A DNA stretch of 64,000 nucleotides from Mesodorylaimus sp. YZB2_4 (lineage: Eukaryota > Nematoda > Enoplea > Dorylaimida > Dorylaimidae). Within the stretch, counting starts at the first letter, position 1; each line of letters starts with the position of its first letter. Made by a program: the position numbers and the translations under genes. Positions 21,637-32,591 of this stretch are shown one piece after another. The stretch is taken from assembly GCA_030248295.1 (NCBI GenBank), contig JASANH010001408.1, positions 21,169 to 85,168 on the forward strand, in the 5' to 3' direction. The notes below the pieces were generated by a model. The model worked only from the letters and a program-made list of their open reading frames with translations. It made no database searches and was not told the DNA's origin.

Positions 21637-23427
21637 AGATCTTAGAAAGACGGCCGCTAATTCTGTGCGGGGCTCCCCTGTTCTGACTGAGATCTAGGCT
21701 AATTCTAACTAAGATCTCAGCACGGATTTAGGAAGTCTTAGTGAGAAAATAGCAAAGATCTTTGTTAGAAAATGTCATTTTGGGAAATACGGGCAGTCAG
21801 CTCGGCCTCTCGGCCTCGCTCGGCCCTGACCAGGGAGGGAGACAAATAGTCTGTGCCTCGTGAGCACACTACATGTCCTATGCAAACAGAGTAACCACTG
21901 AAGGCATCTATTACAATATGCTGGATGTCGTTTCTCCCCCACTCAACAAAAATTGAGGGCTGTAGCTAAAAGTTTGGGAAAGTGGAAGAGCAAGGTGTTT
22001 ACTAGCTGGGACTAGCTGTGACTAGCTTTGTCAGAGTTGGGTCGCTATTCCGAATGTGTTTTCATGCGCACAGAGTCTCTCCGACTTGACTAGACACTTT
22101 GACAAGAATTGATTGATTTAGCGAAGGAGTTTTGGACGGGGAGGGGGAAAATCAAGTCCGCGAATAGAGTTGATTAAATAGGCATCGTAGCCACTTAGAC
22201 AATCTTCGATGGATCAAAACCAAAACCGAAAACCGATTTGAGCATTCCCAATTTAAGACAGCGATAAATTCTCGCGCAGATGTCTGGGCTGGTATCGCTG
22301 CCCCTTTCGCCCCATCCCCTACTGGTTTTTGCAGCTAAACGCACTGTACGCGTTCGGCTGTCTTCCCTGCTATGGTTCTTTACTTCGGCATGCTCTAGCT
22401 ATACTAAAAAAAAGCTTTGAAAATCTCATATTTTATGTCACCACATGCTAGCAATGTTCACAAGGCGTGCTTCCCTTTCAAAAGATCAGGACACATTACT
22501 CGGAGTGTCGGCGAACTGCGAACCACAAGCTCACAGAAGAATTACCTCCAATCTGCTTAACAATGCTCACCTAATATTTTAGCCCCTCCCACTTCACACT
22601 GCATACGCTCAGGCTGATAATATTATGCAGCACCTATCTTATTCTTTAGATCTCCTGCCCGTTAGCCTGGTTATAGGTGAGAAAAAAGTAAAACCAGCGA
22701 ACTGTCAAGCAGGGCCTTGCCACTGCATTCTTGTCTTTATTGAATCCCCACCGACCCAGTGAAAGCTGACCCTCATTCCTTGAAAACAAATTCAGGAAAG
22801 CTTTTGTCCTCTTTGAAAGCACATCTTTGCCTTCTCTTAATCACCAGAGAACCCTAAGGCAAAATTAGAATTTCCTAGCCTTCGCGTTGTGCTCGTCCTC
22901 ATTAGCAAGAAGATTACGACCAAGGCTTAATAGGACCCTACATTTTCTATTCTCATTCGCTCTTCTCTTCTTCATCGTCAATCTCTTAGAAACTAGCCAT
23001 AGCTCGCAACTGTCGCTGCTAGCAGAGCTGCTAGTATTAGCATACCTGACGGGGCCGAAGTCGTAAACACGACAATAACGTGCCAGGTACGATTCGAGAG
23101 AACAGGTTCGCTGTCTAGAAAAATACATTGCATCAAACAAGTTAGCGCCTTACAAAAAATGGACGGGCTTGATTTTTGTCACGTCTTGCTTTCTTGATAG
23201 GTTTTTTTTGTGAACTTTAGCAGATTTCCCTTTCCTAGGGCATCAAAAAATTGTATCACAAATGTTGACACAGAGTTGATCGAAGAAGATGTGGAAAAAA
23301 AATCAGAAACGATTAAATGAATCGTTCTCAGGCATTGGGATTGCCACTTTTCGTGCACCCAACACGACCCGAGTGGTTGGAAAGTAACAAATACGGGTTA
23401 ACCAAACTGTTTGAGTTTGGAAAACGA
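21637..23427. other. intergenic, no gene recognised
   Basis: There is no protein family on either strand. The longest frame (22865-23140 minus, 91 codons) is unremarkable. A short GGCCTC/CTCGGCC-rich patch lies near 21800. Confidence 0.4.
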
Positions 23428-23727
23428 GTCTATTTCGCCGAAATTAGCCGAGTTGTGTTCTACCACTCGCTAGAATCGCAATGTTCTTCATGGATGCTGA
23501 GATCAGCTTATTGTAAGTTTTTCAAATTGATTTCACTTGGCGAGGTGTCTTCATGCGAAACACGATTTGGAATTGCTCGACATGGAAATTCACGATCCAG
23601 GGCTAGCAATATTTTCAGTCCAGGACTGTCTTTCATGCTGTTCGGAACGGCTATCTGTATTTGCAGACAAGGTCACGTAATTAGTTACAGTGTGGGACTG
23701 GATATTTTAGATGCACTGACTACAAGA
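23428..23727 (+). repeat. 5' fragment of the same hAT element as at 5.8 kb
   Basis: It aligns with about 5828-6180 over its whole length at roughly 88-90% identity. Shared tracts include TTCTTCATGGATGCTGAGA and TTGCAGACAAGGTCACG. A 59-base stretch at 5908-5965 has no counterpart here. The likeness stops where the transposase exon begins, so this is a truncated copy. It is followed by a patch of ATACGCA repeats (23730-23830). Confidence 0.7.
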
Positions 23728-23730
23728 AAA

Positions 23731-25079
23731 ATACGCAATACGCAAATTTTCACGCATACTTTTTGGAGTATTCGATTCGTTTATGACGCAATACGCATAC
23801 GCATTCGAGAGACTTCGCGTATGCGCATTCAAATCGAGTAATTTTACTTACCGTAATGCAAAGTAACTTCGATATATGGACCCTTTTTGAGGCCATGGTC
23901 AACACAAAATTTGGACACACAAACGGGTCAAAAGTACTGTGATTTCGCAAGTTCCCACTACTAAAATTTCAGGAACCTTTTTACACCCGTTCGACTCCAG
24001 GATTTTCTGAATATGCTTCATGCATGCATAAAGACCTGCATTCCCACGTATACATTCTGCGTAACTTCCAAGAATGTCAGATGAATTCCAAGATGAGACT
24101 GACCCAACTTTCTTTTTTTCCAAGTCTCCGGGTTACGCCCTGTGCCGCCCCAGTTCCCCACGGAACTTTCCCGCCATTTTTCAATAGCCGGTCAGCAGTC
24201 TTGACACGATAAGCAAGGCCGTGAGGTGAACAGCTCTCACAGCAGTTCCCCTCTGTGTGTCTCCACTAGGAGCACCTCCACACGAGGGCATCCTGTGCCA
24301 GCACCAGCATCCCAGGATGATACTGGGCGAGAAGAGGGACTTTCCCAAACTGGTGTTTTGGAACCAGTTTACTGCTTCTTTACTCGTTCGGCATCCGAGT
24401 CGCCGAGAGCTAGGTGGGCATGGCCACCGACAAACTTACTAAATAGCCGTCCTCAGGCGCAACAGAACTGCGGCCTCCCGGTCAGGGTTGTTAGCCCAAG
24501 CAATGTGTGACCAACGCCTTAACTAAGTGAGCCACCGCGGCTTTCTCGGAGTATTTCTGCGTAAGGGTTCATTTCTAAGTTCTTGGCACCTCTGCTTAAT
24601 GGGTGGGGCTTGCCATAGTCTGACCGTGACTATGATCTGACCACTGATCTGACCCTGGGCCAGGGACAGGGTCACATCAGTGGATGCTAGCATTAGACAA
24701 CAGGTTTTCAAAAAGTTATAGCCCTTACCTTCCTCCATCCGTACTGAAGGATCTGACAGAAGCTGGTTTCCAGCACTACACAGTATGACTTTGAAGCGGT
24801 ATCATGTGAGGACTGCATGATATCGGGAACGAAATTGAAGTCCGCAAACAACTGCTCACGGAAATTTAAGCAGGCCATTCACACATTTTTACGTCTTTTA
24901 CGAGAGAATAAAAAAAACAATTCAAATTTTAGCATTTATAAATTTTTGCCTTATCTTGCGACGGATGAGTCGGGCGACTGTTGTTAATTTATGACCATTA
25001 TGGATCAAAAATATTGGGAAACCTTGGGCATGAGTGGAAAATTGACGGATTTACTTATTCGATGATTCTATCGCAGAAA
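23731..25079. other. repeat-derived intergenic sequence
   Basis: No gene is recognised. A segment near 24256-24290 (TCTCCACTAGGAGCACCTC) recurs at 18250-18275 as TCTCCACTCGGAGCACCTC, so it belongs to a dispersed repeat. On the minus strand 24440-24540 has a tRNA-like A-box (GGTGGCTCACTTAGTTAAGG), perhaps another SINE head. Confidence 0.35.
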
Positions 25080-26640
25080 ATATCCAACTCCTGATGGCTG
25101 TACTCTCATTTTGCATTTGGTCAGAAATTCTGATGGCGCCAGGTTTACTATATCAAAATCAGGATACGTAAAAAGTTTTAAAAATTGTGTGAAGATTTTT
25201 AATAGGAACGAGAAGCCGACAATCATCCGCGGAAGCATCCAAGGAAAAGTCGGGATATCGATATTTGAGCTCCACAAGCAGAGGATCCATACGGGCGATA
25301 AATAATACAGGCCCAAGCACGCCCAAGGACGCCACTAACCACTGGCAAGTCAGCTGAGGCGCAGTCACGAATTGTGACATGCTGGGTTCGATTCCATAAA
25401 TAGGACTTGATCCACGCAAGCAACTTGACTGCAACACGATGATGATTTCGGAGTGTCGACAATAAAGAGCAACGGGAAATCTTATCGAAGGCTTTAGCCA
25501 AATCGAGATAAACCGCAAGGACTAACTTATAATTAGGACTATCCAACCAATCATAGATCTATTGCGCGGTAAAAATGACCGCAGTGTTGGTTCCTCGACG
25601 CTTTCCGAACCCATGCTGGTCAGGCGGAGTCTGAATAAATTTGTGCAGCAATCTGTCCGCATGTTTTTCTAATAATTTCGATAAAATCGACAGAAGCGAT
25701 ATCGGCCTATACTCACTGACTAACGACTTGTCCTCTGGCCTTGGTATTGGCACAACTTTTGCTAATTTCCGCATCGATGGAAAAATGCACGATTTAATCG
25801 ATCTATTGAACAAAGCCGCGAGGGCAGGGCAATGTGATGGTGCGATGTTTTTCAAAATCGACACCGTGAGACCGTCTCCACCAGGTCCACTACGGGATTT
25901 CAGTAGACGTATACAGTTAAAAAAGAATTTGCTAGGCACTGAATAGTCGGATTCATCAATAGTGATCAATAGTGACTGGCTCAAATATACCATAGTCGGT
26001 AGATTTAAAATTTCTCGCAAAGCGCTCATTGAATGCATTTAAAATATCAGATCAACCAAAGATAGGGCAGCTCATATAATCCCGTAAAACTGTAGGAATC
26101 GATTGATCATGTGTTGCTAGCGCCCTGAAAGCGGCCCAAAAGTCGTCAGACGACTGATCATCAGTGAAAGTGTTAACAATAACATCTCGCTTTGCTTCAT
26201 AAATTTTTTTCTTACATTGGCGTTGCAAATTTTTGAAAATGTACTCATCAGTGAGATTGCCATCTCGGTTCCAACGTTTATATGCCGCATTTTTCTCTTG
26301 TATGAGACGAAGCAGACAGCTAATCATCTAAGGACATCGCTTGTCCATGCGAACCAAACGTTTGGGCACATGCTAGTCCAGAACTGAATTTGGAGAGCTA
26401 GCCAATTGTTGGGAGGCATCGTCGACTGTTGACGACGAGTTTACCAATCGCTTAAGGTCCAGGGTCGATATGTGATCATTAATTTTAGCCCAGTCCACTC
26501 GTTTGATCAGCGGAATGGAACCCCTGTCAGGCACTCGTTTCTTTAAAGCCCCTGAGGCAAGAATCGATAATGTCGAGTGATCAGAAGTGGAAATGGGTGG
26601 CATCAGAAGTGGGAATGAAATCTCATCCGAAAAGGTCAAA
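25080..26640 (-). pseudogene. Jockey/CR1-like non-LTR retrotransposon fragment (RT)
   Basis: Read on the minus strand from 26640: STSDHSTLSILASG (end of an endonuclease domain with the SDH motif), a linker, then reverse transcriptase pieces GPGGDGLTVSILKNIA, SEYRPISLLSILSKLLEK, DQHGFGKRRGTNTAV, VYLDLAKAFDKISR and a degenerate catalytic box SADDCRLL in place of YADD. Frames change several times (near 26330, 26045, 25555 and 25290), so it is dead. The 5' endonuclease start and the 3' tail are missing. The clade call rests on the YRPISLL and AFDKISR patterns. Confidence 0.75.
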
Positions 26641-27211
26641 GAAAAGAAGTCAGAGAAAATCCTTGTCGGGTCAGGTTTGGGTTTTAAATTTTAGGTTTCG
26701 AGTCAGGTCAGGAACACCTTCCTTACCTGATCGGACCTAGTGGCTGAATTCACAAAAAAGTGGTGTAACTGAAAAGAATTGGGTGCAGTTCGATCGAGGG
26801 TGAAGGGGCACACATAATGGCCTGAATTCGAACACGATCGCCCATAACTAGGCGCGGTGGGGGCCTAACCCAATTTAGGCCACAGGCCAGGCTAGCTTAA
26901 ACGCTGTTCGATGTTAATGGCCAGAAAATTCCTACTGCAGTAAAAATCTAGCCATAATGGTGCAGGTGCGTGTTTTCTCGCTTTTTATAATTTCGCAACT
27001 TTGTCGCTTCCCACGCGACTGCGATTATAAGTGGACTCGGCCATATATGGCCGTAATTCTGTCACTTAAGCAGTCGATGCACAGATGCAAAATAGGTAGG
27101 GTTGGTTGCATACAAAATACGCCTACTTCACGCAAAGTTTGTGCATCGCATTGAAATTTGGATGTTTAAACCAGAACGGGATGTAATACAGTGGTTTAGA
27201 AGTTTGAATAC
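26641..27211. other. intergenic / retroelement leader
   Basis: There is no gene. It may contain the leader of the gag that starts at 27212. The sequence GGTTAGG... repeats weakly. No LTR pair was found for it in the window. Confidence 0.3.
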
Positions 27212-27683
27212 ATGGCAAATGTAGTTCAGGGGATAACAAATGAGACTCGCTTGAATAAGCTAAAAAAAGCTGTGCACGCCAGAGCATTGAATATTGTGCA
27301 ACACGCAGCAGCTAATGAGATCGATACGTACGATCATGCGAAGGCTTTGTTGATAGACCGTTTGTCACAACCACATCAAGTAGCGCTGTACCGTCAACAT
27401 TTTTTGACGAGATAAAAACAGAAGGAAGAAACTGTGCAAGATTATCTGCGGGATTTGAGGCAATTAGTCAGGTTAGGTTTTCCCAATGAGCGAGAGGAAG
27501 CTCAGAATTTGGTTCCAAAGCAGCGGTTCGTGGAAGGCTTGAAAACCCCAGATTTAAAACATCCTAACTTCAAATTGCATAAGGTGCCATAGTTGAATAT
27601 GAGTAATAATTTAGATCAGATGGTAACGGCCGTCAGTACAGCTGAGATAAACCAACGACTGTTTTCTTTGACTTCTTCAGCTA
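27212..27683 (+). pseudogene. retroelement gag, N-terminal half, cut at a Polinton target site
   Basis: The frame reads from MANVVQGITNETRL through IVQHAAANEIDTYDHAK and, after an in-frame TAA near 27413, EETVQDYLRDLRQLVRLGF, then a second stop and QMVTAVSTAEINQRL. This is a Gag capsid-type domain (QDYLRDL-like motif). It ends exactly at the Polinton-end stub at 27684, and the last six bases are CAGCTA. The matching C-terminal half lies in inverted orientation at 28165-28907. Confidence 0.65.
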
Positions 27684-27757
27684 AGTAGTAATAAAGGGGG
27701 GTGACCAGCGAGTACTTTTGTGTGGCACTGTGTTGAAGCATAGGCAGTGTAAAGAAG
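27684..27757 (+). repeat. 74-bp stub of a Polinton terminus
   Basis: It begins AGTAGTAATAAAGGGG and matches the first 74 bases of the Polinton end at 28908 and the reverse complement of 50042-50115. It then breaks off abruptly into unrelated sequence after TAAAGAAG. It is flanked on the left by CAGCTA, the target-site hexamer. Confidence 0.85.
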
Positions 27758-28112
27758 CGTGTATGTCTGTCAAAACTCGAATTCGTCTCCCAATTCCCGT
27801 TGCAAACGAGCGCGTAGTGGCTCTCTTTGCAGCATCGGTGATCGAGCTCCACGGGCCTACGGGGCAACAGCCTGTTACCAACAGAGTGTAACCCTGAATT
27901 AAAATGCGAAAAGGTAAACTCACAATATGATTTCCATCCTCTCCCTCCAAAGCGAGCTGCACTCCCTCGTTCGGTTGCCGCAGAACCATCTCTGCTGGTA
28001 TTTGTTGTACTCCGGCTCCCGGTTGCATCGAAGCATCGAGCAACTGCTCAGCCTGAGCGAGAATTTGTGGGTCCTGGTGCACGTGCAATTGTGGCTGTTC
28101 GCCTTGAGCCAA
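27758..28112 (-). other. sequence downstream of the inverted gag half
   Basis: A minus frame starting at 28112 (MAQGEQPQLHV, Gln/Pro-rich) runs to a GTGAGT donor-like site near 27922. It may be the next part of the same retroelement or of a host gene. No known domain is seen. Confidence 0.3.
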
Positions 28113-28164
28113 GATTTGCTGGTTTGGCTGCGCAACTTAAAGATCGTTTGGTGCGTCTAGCGGA

Positions 28165-28907
28165 TCAGCGGCGACCACCACGACCGGTGCAACTGGTATG
28201 GCTGGCGCAGGTAACGGTACAACGACCTGCCCTTCTCCTGGTGCGGCTGGCATGGCTAGGGCTTGTCTCCTGCGTGCATACAAAATCATACTCTTTATAT
28301 GGTTGGAACGTTGCAAAAATATAGTCATTGAATGGCATCGCGAAGTCCCCTACGACTGTGACCTCCTCACTTTCCTCTATCTCGTCTTCCAAAGCTGCAC
28401 CCTGTGCTTGAGCGTTTTGTGCCCTGCTCTGCAATCTTTGATTGTGAATCCTTTGACTAGCTGACGTGCTAGGTTTACTTCCCGAAAGTCCTCGATTCAT
28501 ACTCACAGGTGCAACTTGATTGTTCGCCTGATTCGCTAACAAAACTGGACTCTGACCACTCAATCGATCACGGGCAGCAGTATAGCGAGAACAGTCGCGA
28601 CGATAATGATTGCGTCTGACGCAGTAGTCGCTCGCTTGACGGCCATTTTCTCCGAACATGCGTCGAGCGGTCACGATGACTCGACACTCTCCAGTTGGAT
28701 GGGGAAACTCATTATAGGCGCACAGTTGTTGAGATTGCAACGGCTGCGGTTGGTGATGATTGTTTCCTTGCGGATTCACGCCTCCTCGGCCACCTCGATA
28801 TCCTTCGCGGGCCAGACCTCCACGAACTGCAGTGCCGCGTCCTCCGGCAATCATTGCATGAATTCCTCCCATTATGTCTGCTTTTGAAGCATTGGCAATG
28901 ATAGCTG
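28165..28907 (-). pseudogene. retroelement gag, C-terminal half (inverted)
   Basis: The minus frame starts right at the Polinton end (flanking hexamer TAGCTG, i.e. CAGCTA reversed). It is Gly/Arg-rich (GGRGTAVRGG, GYRGGRGG), then has a degenerate nucleocapsid region with CAYNEFPHPTGEC and CVRRNHYRRDC, which looks like CCHC knuckles. It continues the frame that is interrupted at 27683, in the opposite orientation. Confidence 0.6.
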
Positions 28908-30115
28908 AGTAGTAATAGAGGGGGTGACCAGCGAGTACTTTTGTGTGGCACTGTGTTGAAGCATGGGCAGTGTAAAGAAGTCACGTTACTGTCACGCTGA
29001 AGCCACCTACAGTAGGCCTGGAGCAGGTACAGTAATCCTAAAATAGTCAAAGGACAGAGACATGTCTTTTGAACTTTTTTAATCGGCGAAGGACTGACGA
29101 GCTGATTTTTTTTTCTCCAAACTAAAAATGTGACTGGCGAAGCTTAAAATATTATTTCTGTTCCCTTTTCTTCGTTGAAGGTTACATAAAACTTTTGTTT
29201 ATTTATATTTTTTTATATTTATAACATTTATTTATTTCTTCGTTACATTTGTTGTGCATTGCTTGGATAATCTTGTGGCATTCTGTTTATTCTTTTTGAT
29301 TTTTTCAATTATGCATTCGTTAAAAGTTTTAAAAACTTTTTTGTCCAGTGCAATGTTTGTACAATCTCATGACATCCTGTTTATTTATTTACTGAAAAGC
29401 TGCACAAACTGAGTGTGAAGTTTTAAAATTATATCACTGACCACAGAGTGCAACCATAAAGTGTGAAGTGCTGTGTAAAGAGTTGTGTGTCCTGATGATA
29501 CTGCATCCGACAGTATGCATGCTCCATGCGATCCCGTGCGGCGTGGTGCAGCATGCGGTCTACGCGACTGGGTTCTAAACTATAAAATCGTCAGGGGACT
29601 GACGAGAGGATTTTAGGGGCAATTGTATGGTGACACTATGTTAAAGTATAGGTGGGATCCAAGTGTGAAGAGCGGTATGTCTTAATTACTGCATACTACA
29701 GTAACCTGACAGTATGCGTGAGGCAGGCGATCATACAGTTTGGGATTAACATGCGATCTTACGCGACCAGGATTCAAACTATGAAGCTTTGTTAAGTGTA
29801 AAGGGCTGCCAATAGGATGTCCTACAGTAAGCGTGCAGATATCGATCCGTTGCAGTAAATTGAGGGTTGGATATTACTGTATCTTACAGTACCCTATGTA
29901 CGCGCGCGCAGCAGGCGATCCATTGCAGGATTATTTGTATGATAGACGTGTTCAAGCTCAGTCAAGGTCCTGAGCGCGCGATCTAATGTCAGCAAAGAAT
30001 ATAATGCGAACTAAATGTGTATTTTATCGTGTGCAGTTCTGTGCCAATCCATACATACTTGGGGCAAGCAATAAGTTTACGTCACATTTTGGTTAAAATC
30101 ATACAAAACATTCTA

Positions 30116-30664
30116 TCATTCAGTGTCCATATCTTCAGACTCTTCAACTAAGCCCAGCCTCTTGCCCAAGTCGCAGAACATATCTGCAAAAGCGTCACTG
30201 TCAAACTTGATCTTCAAAGGTAGCACATCAGAACTAGCTGGATTGAAACACAATAAAACCATGTCTTGCATTTTGTAAACAGCCATGATTGATTGACATC
30301 TATACCAAATGGGACAGTCTTTTCTTAACTGCAATTCTCCAGTCTTATCTCTTTCCAAAAAGTAGTCTCCCCTTTCATCCACCAATTCGTTGACTGTCTT
30401 GGGTCTGGCTTTGGGATGCTGATGGATGAATTTGACAAGAATTGGCCATTGCTTTTCACCTTCAACGGCCATGGCGTGAGGCTGGGATTGCAACAACATT
30501 GATGATTTCCATGGCAGAAGGTTACATGGCTTCAAAGTTATTCTTTTTCTGCAAGAGAATCGCAGCCGTCGCACATACAATGACAAAGCGTCTTGAATGG
30601 ACATTTCACTCTGCTCAACGACCACTTGGCAACACATCAGAACAGAGCAGTGACTCATTCCCAT
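30116..30664 (-). CDS. TIR-encoded protein, left copy, 182 aa
   Basis: The gene reads outwards, from an ATG at 30664 to a TGA at 30116. The product is unknown: an N-terminal Cys-containing strand (SHCSVLMCCQVVVEQ), a basic segment RRLRFSCRKRITLKP, KTVNELVDERGDYFLE, WYRCQSIMAVYKMQDMVLL and an acidic end EESEDMD. No signal or membrane segment is seen. It is identical to the right-TIR copy except for the last residue (Glu here, Gly there). An extended frame exists upstream of the ATG but has no ATG of its own. Possibly an early regulatory or accessory protein (inference from its place next to the promoter motifs). Confidence 0.8.
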   Translation of the reverse strand: MGMSHCSVLMCCQVVVEQSEMSIQDALSLYVRRLRFSCRKRITLKPCNLLPWKSSMLLQSQPHAMAVEGEKQWPILVKFIHQHPKARPKTVNELVDERGDYFLERDKTGELQLRKDCPIWYRCQSIMAVYKMQDMVLLCFNPASSDVLPLKIKFDSDAFADMFCDLGKRLGLVEESEDMDTE

Positions 30665-30683
30665 TGGGCGCTTCTTAAATAGC

Positions 30684-30748
30684 AATAAAGTACCCCTCAA
30701 AGGAACCCCCTTCTAAAAAGTACCCCTCAAAAGAACCCCCCTTTTCAA
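30684..30748 (-). promoter_or_regulatory. tandem GTACCCCTCAA motifs upstream of the left TIR gene
   Basis: Two copies of AAGTACCCCTCAAA alternate with GGAACCCCC/AGAACCCCC blocks, directly upstream of the outward-reading TIR gene and on the polymerase side of the TIR. The same motif is present in the right TIR and in five tandem copies at 32457-32525. Confidence 0.65.
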
Positions 30749-30851
30749 GATCTATAAATTGAACTGAATTCATGTCGTAATCATTGTTTTCTCGTGACTG
30801 GAAAAAGGTTGGCTTAAGTCATTTCAGCCAAAAAATTCATTTTCTTTCAAA

Positions 30852-32235
30852 ATGTCCTTTTTTAAACCTATTGGACACGATCATCTCTCTCAATGCCCTA
30901 TTTGTGGGAAATGGTTTCTAGGCGTTGGCAACTTATCCAAGCATTTGAAGAGTCATCAACCCAGTACTTCAGGCGCCTTGACAAATAAACGCCAGAAAAC
31001 TATTTCTACCAGCCCTCACGCCACTATCAGCTGTCCTACTTGCGGCAAGTCCATGAGATCTGACACGTTGAAGCGTCATATTGAAAACCCACAAGTCTGT
31101 GGAATGCTGCTATGATTGCCCCTTCTGTGAGTTTCAAGGTGCCCACAACTTGGACTATCTGAAAGGCCATTACAGAAGAAAGCATAATCATGAAAATTTT
31201 CTTTGCAAGAAATGTGGTCAGCAATTTACTGAATTTGGATTCTGGGAAAACGACCATTTGGATGGTAACTGTCAAATCAGATTTAAACGTCCAACTGGTG
31301 GTCCATACCTACCAAATTTGATCGCTGAAGATATCGCAAACTATCAAACTGATTCACTGGTTATGCCTAATGACGATCATCCAATCTGGGATTATTTGCC
31401 ACTGTTACCTTACTTACCAGAGGCCAAGGCAGAAATAAAAAAATACTGGATGGATATTCACACTCATTTTGACAACAAGTCTCAAATTGTTCAGAAGTAT
31501 GTATTTAGAGTAGCAGGCTCTGATGTCACCGACTTTAACTTGGGTCAAGCCTTACGCTTTATATACTCCAAAGTTACTTACGCATTCAATTTTAATGTTG
31601 GTTGGACTTACCTATTACATAATGATCATGAAAGCGAATTCAAAGTTTTCACCGCTCAGAAGGAGATGAATGAGTTGTTTGATAAAAATGTATTTGTGCA
31701 TGACCTGGAGACTCTAAAGCTAGCTATGGAAAAGGTTGATGAATACAACGATTTTAGCTATTTAGCAGATATTTTTGGACGACCTGATACCAAGTGGCGA
31801 TACATTTGTCCTTTATCTTTTTGCTTTTATATTTATATCAGACCTGGTTTTATTGCTGGCAAGGGTCACAAACGCTTGCCTGATTACATAAACCAAAACA
31901 AAAATATCAATGCCATGGAGCGTGACAAAAATGGAAATTATTTTTCTGATAATTTATGCTTTTTCAGAACTATAGTTAAAGGTACTGGAGGCGACTGTAA
32001 TGATATGGATGTTGTTATTTCCGCTTATGAAAAATATGGGCGTTCTGTGGGTGGTCCTTTTTGGACTGATTATGCTGGTATGACTGAGGAGGAAGTGCCA
32101 GTGGCTGAGAAAATTTTTAGTGTTAATGTGCAACTTGTAAAATTGTTGCCTGGCAATGCATACATTATGTTGAGGAAAGCTACTGATCCAAGCTTACCTA
32201 CTCTTAATATGTTCCTGCATTTGTTTGATGACTAA
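30852..32235 (+). pseudogene. N-terminal part of Polinton DNA polymerase B (zinc fingers + LCFF domain), separate gene, one frameshift
   Basis: It starts at ATG 30852, just inside the left TIR. The first frame encodes C2H2-type fingers (CPICGKWFLGVGNLSKHLKSH, CPTCGKSMRSDTLKRHI). The next frame, from about 31085, continues with CPFCEFQGAHNLDYLKGHYR and CKKCGQQF, then about 300 residues with DFNLGQALRFIYSKVTYAF, GKGHKRLPDYI and NLCFFRTIV, ending MFLHLFDD and a stop. From family knowledge, this zinc-finger and (L)CFFR-type region normally forms the amino end of Polinton PolB and is followed by a second finger and the exonuclease. Here those later parts lie 12.6 kb away, pointing the other way from the right TIR. 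A 1-2-base indel in the A-run near 31083 breaks the frame. Confidence 0.65.
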
Positions 32236-32456
32236 ATGGCAGAGCATTTGGAACTGGCTGCATGAATAAAAAGTTTGCTTTTTTTGAAATAATTTGATCA
32301 GCGCCAACAAACCATTTATTCAACGCAATTAAGAGAAGCGGAGCAGACTAAGAAATCAAAACAAAAGTGACTAGTTTAATTATGATAATCAGTTCTGAAA
32401 AAATTTTCTGAGATCGATCAAGTGGGGTTGCGAAAAAAGAAAAAATATTTCCCTTA

Positions 32457-32561
32457 AAAGTACCCCTCAAGACAGTACCCCTCAAGAAAGTACCCCTCAA
32501 GAAAGTACCCCTCAAAAAGTACCCCCTTAGCACCCCTCACGAATGTATGTATATATATATC
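32457..32561 (+). promoter_or_regulatory. five tandem GTACCCCTCAAGA motifs plus TATA box
   Basis: AGTACCCCTCAAGA-type units repeat at a 14-15-base period (32459, 32474, 32489, 32504, 32518 roughly; the last two are degenerate). They are followed by a TATA-like GTATATATATAT at 32549-32560, then the gene start at 32592. The motif is shared with the promoters inside both TIRs, so it looks like an element-specific promoter or activator site (inference). Confidence 0.65.
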
Positions 32562-32591
32562 AAGGGTCAAAACGGATAGACAAAAAAGGAA

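Larger units (their letters stand above)
28908..30797 (+). repeat. Polinton left terminal inverted repeat
   Basis: 1,890 bp that match 48226-50115 in reverse, with rare substitutions and small indels in G or A runs. The outer 1.2 kb is non-coding and contains diverged subterminal modules (about 29460-29940) with recurring CTGCATNNNACAGTATGC-like and CGATC/CGCGAC motifs. The inner 0.7 kb carries a gene and its promoter. The outermost 74 bp also occur at 27684. Confidence 0.95.
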
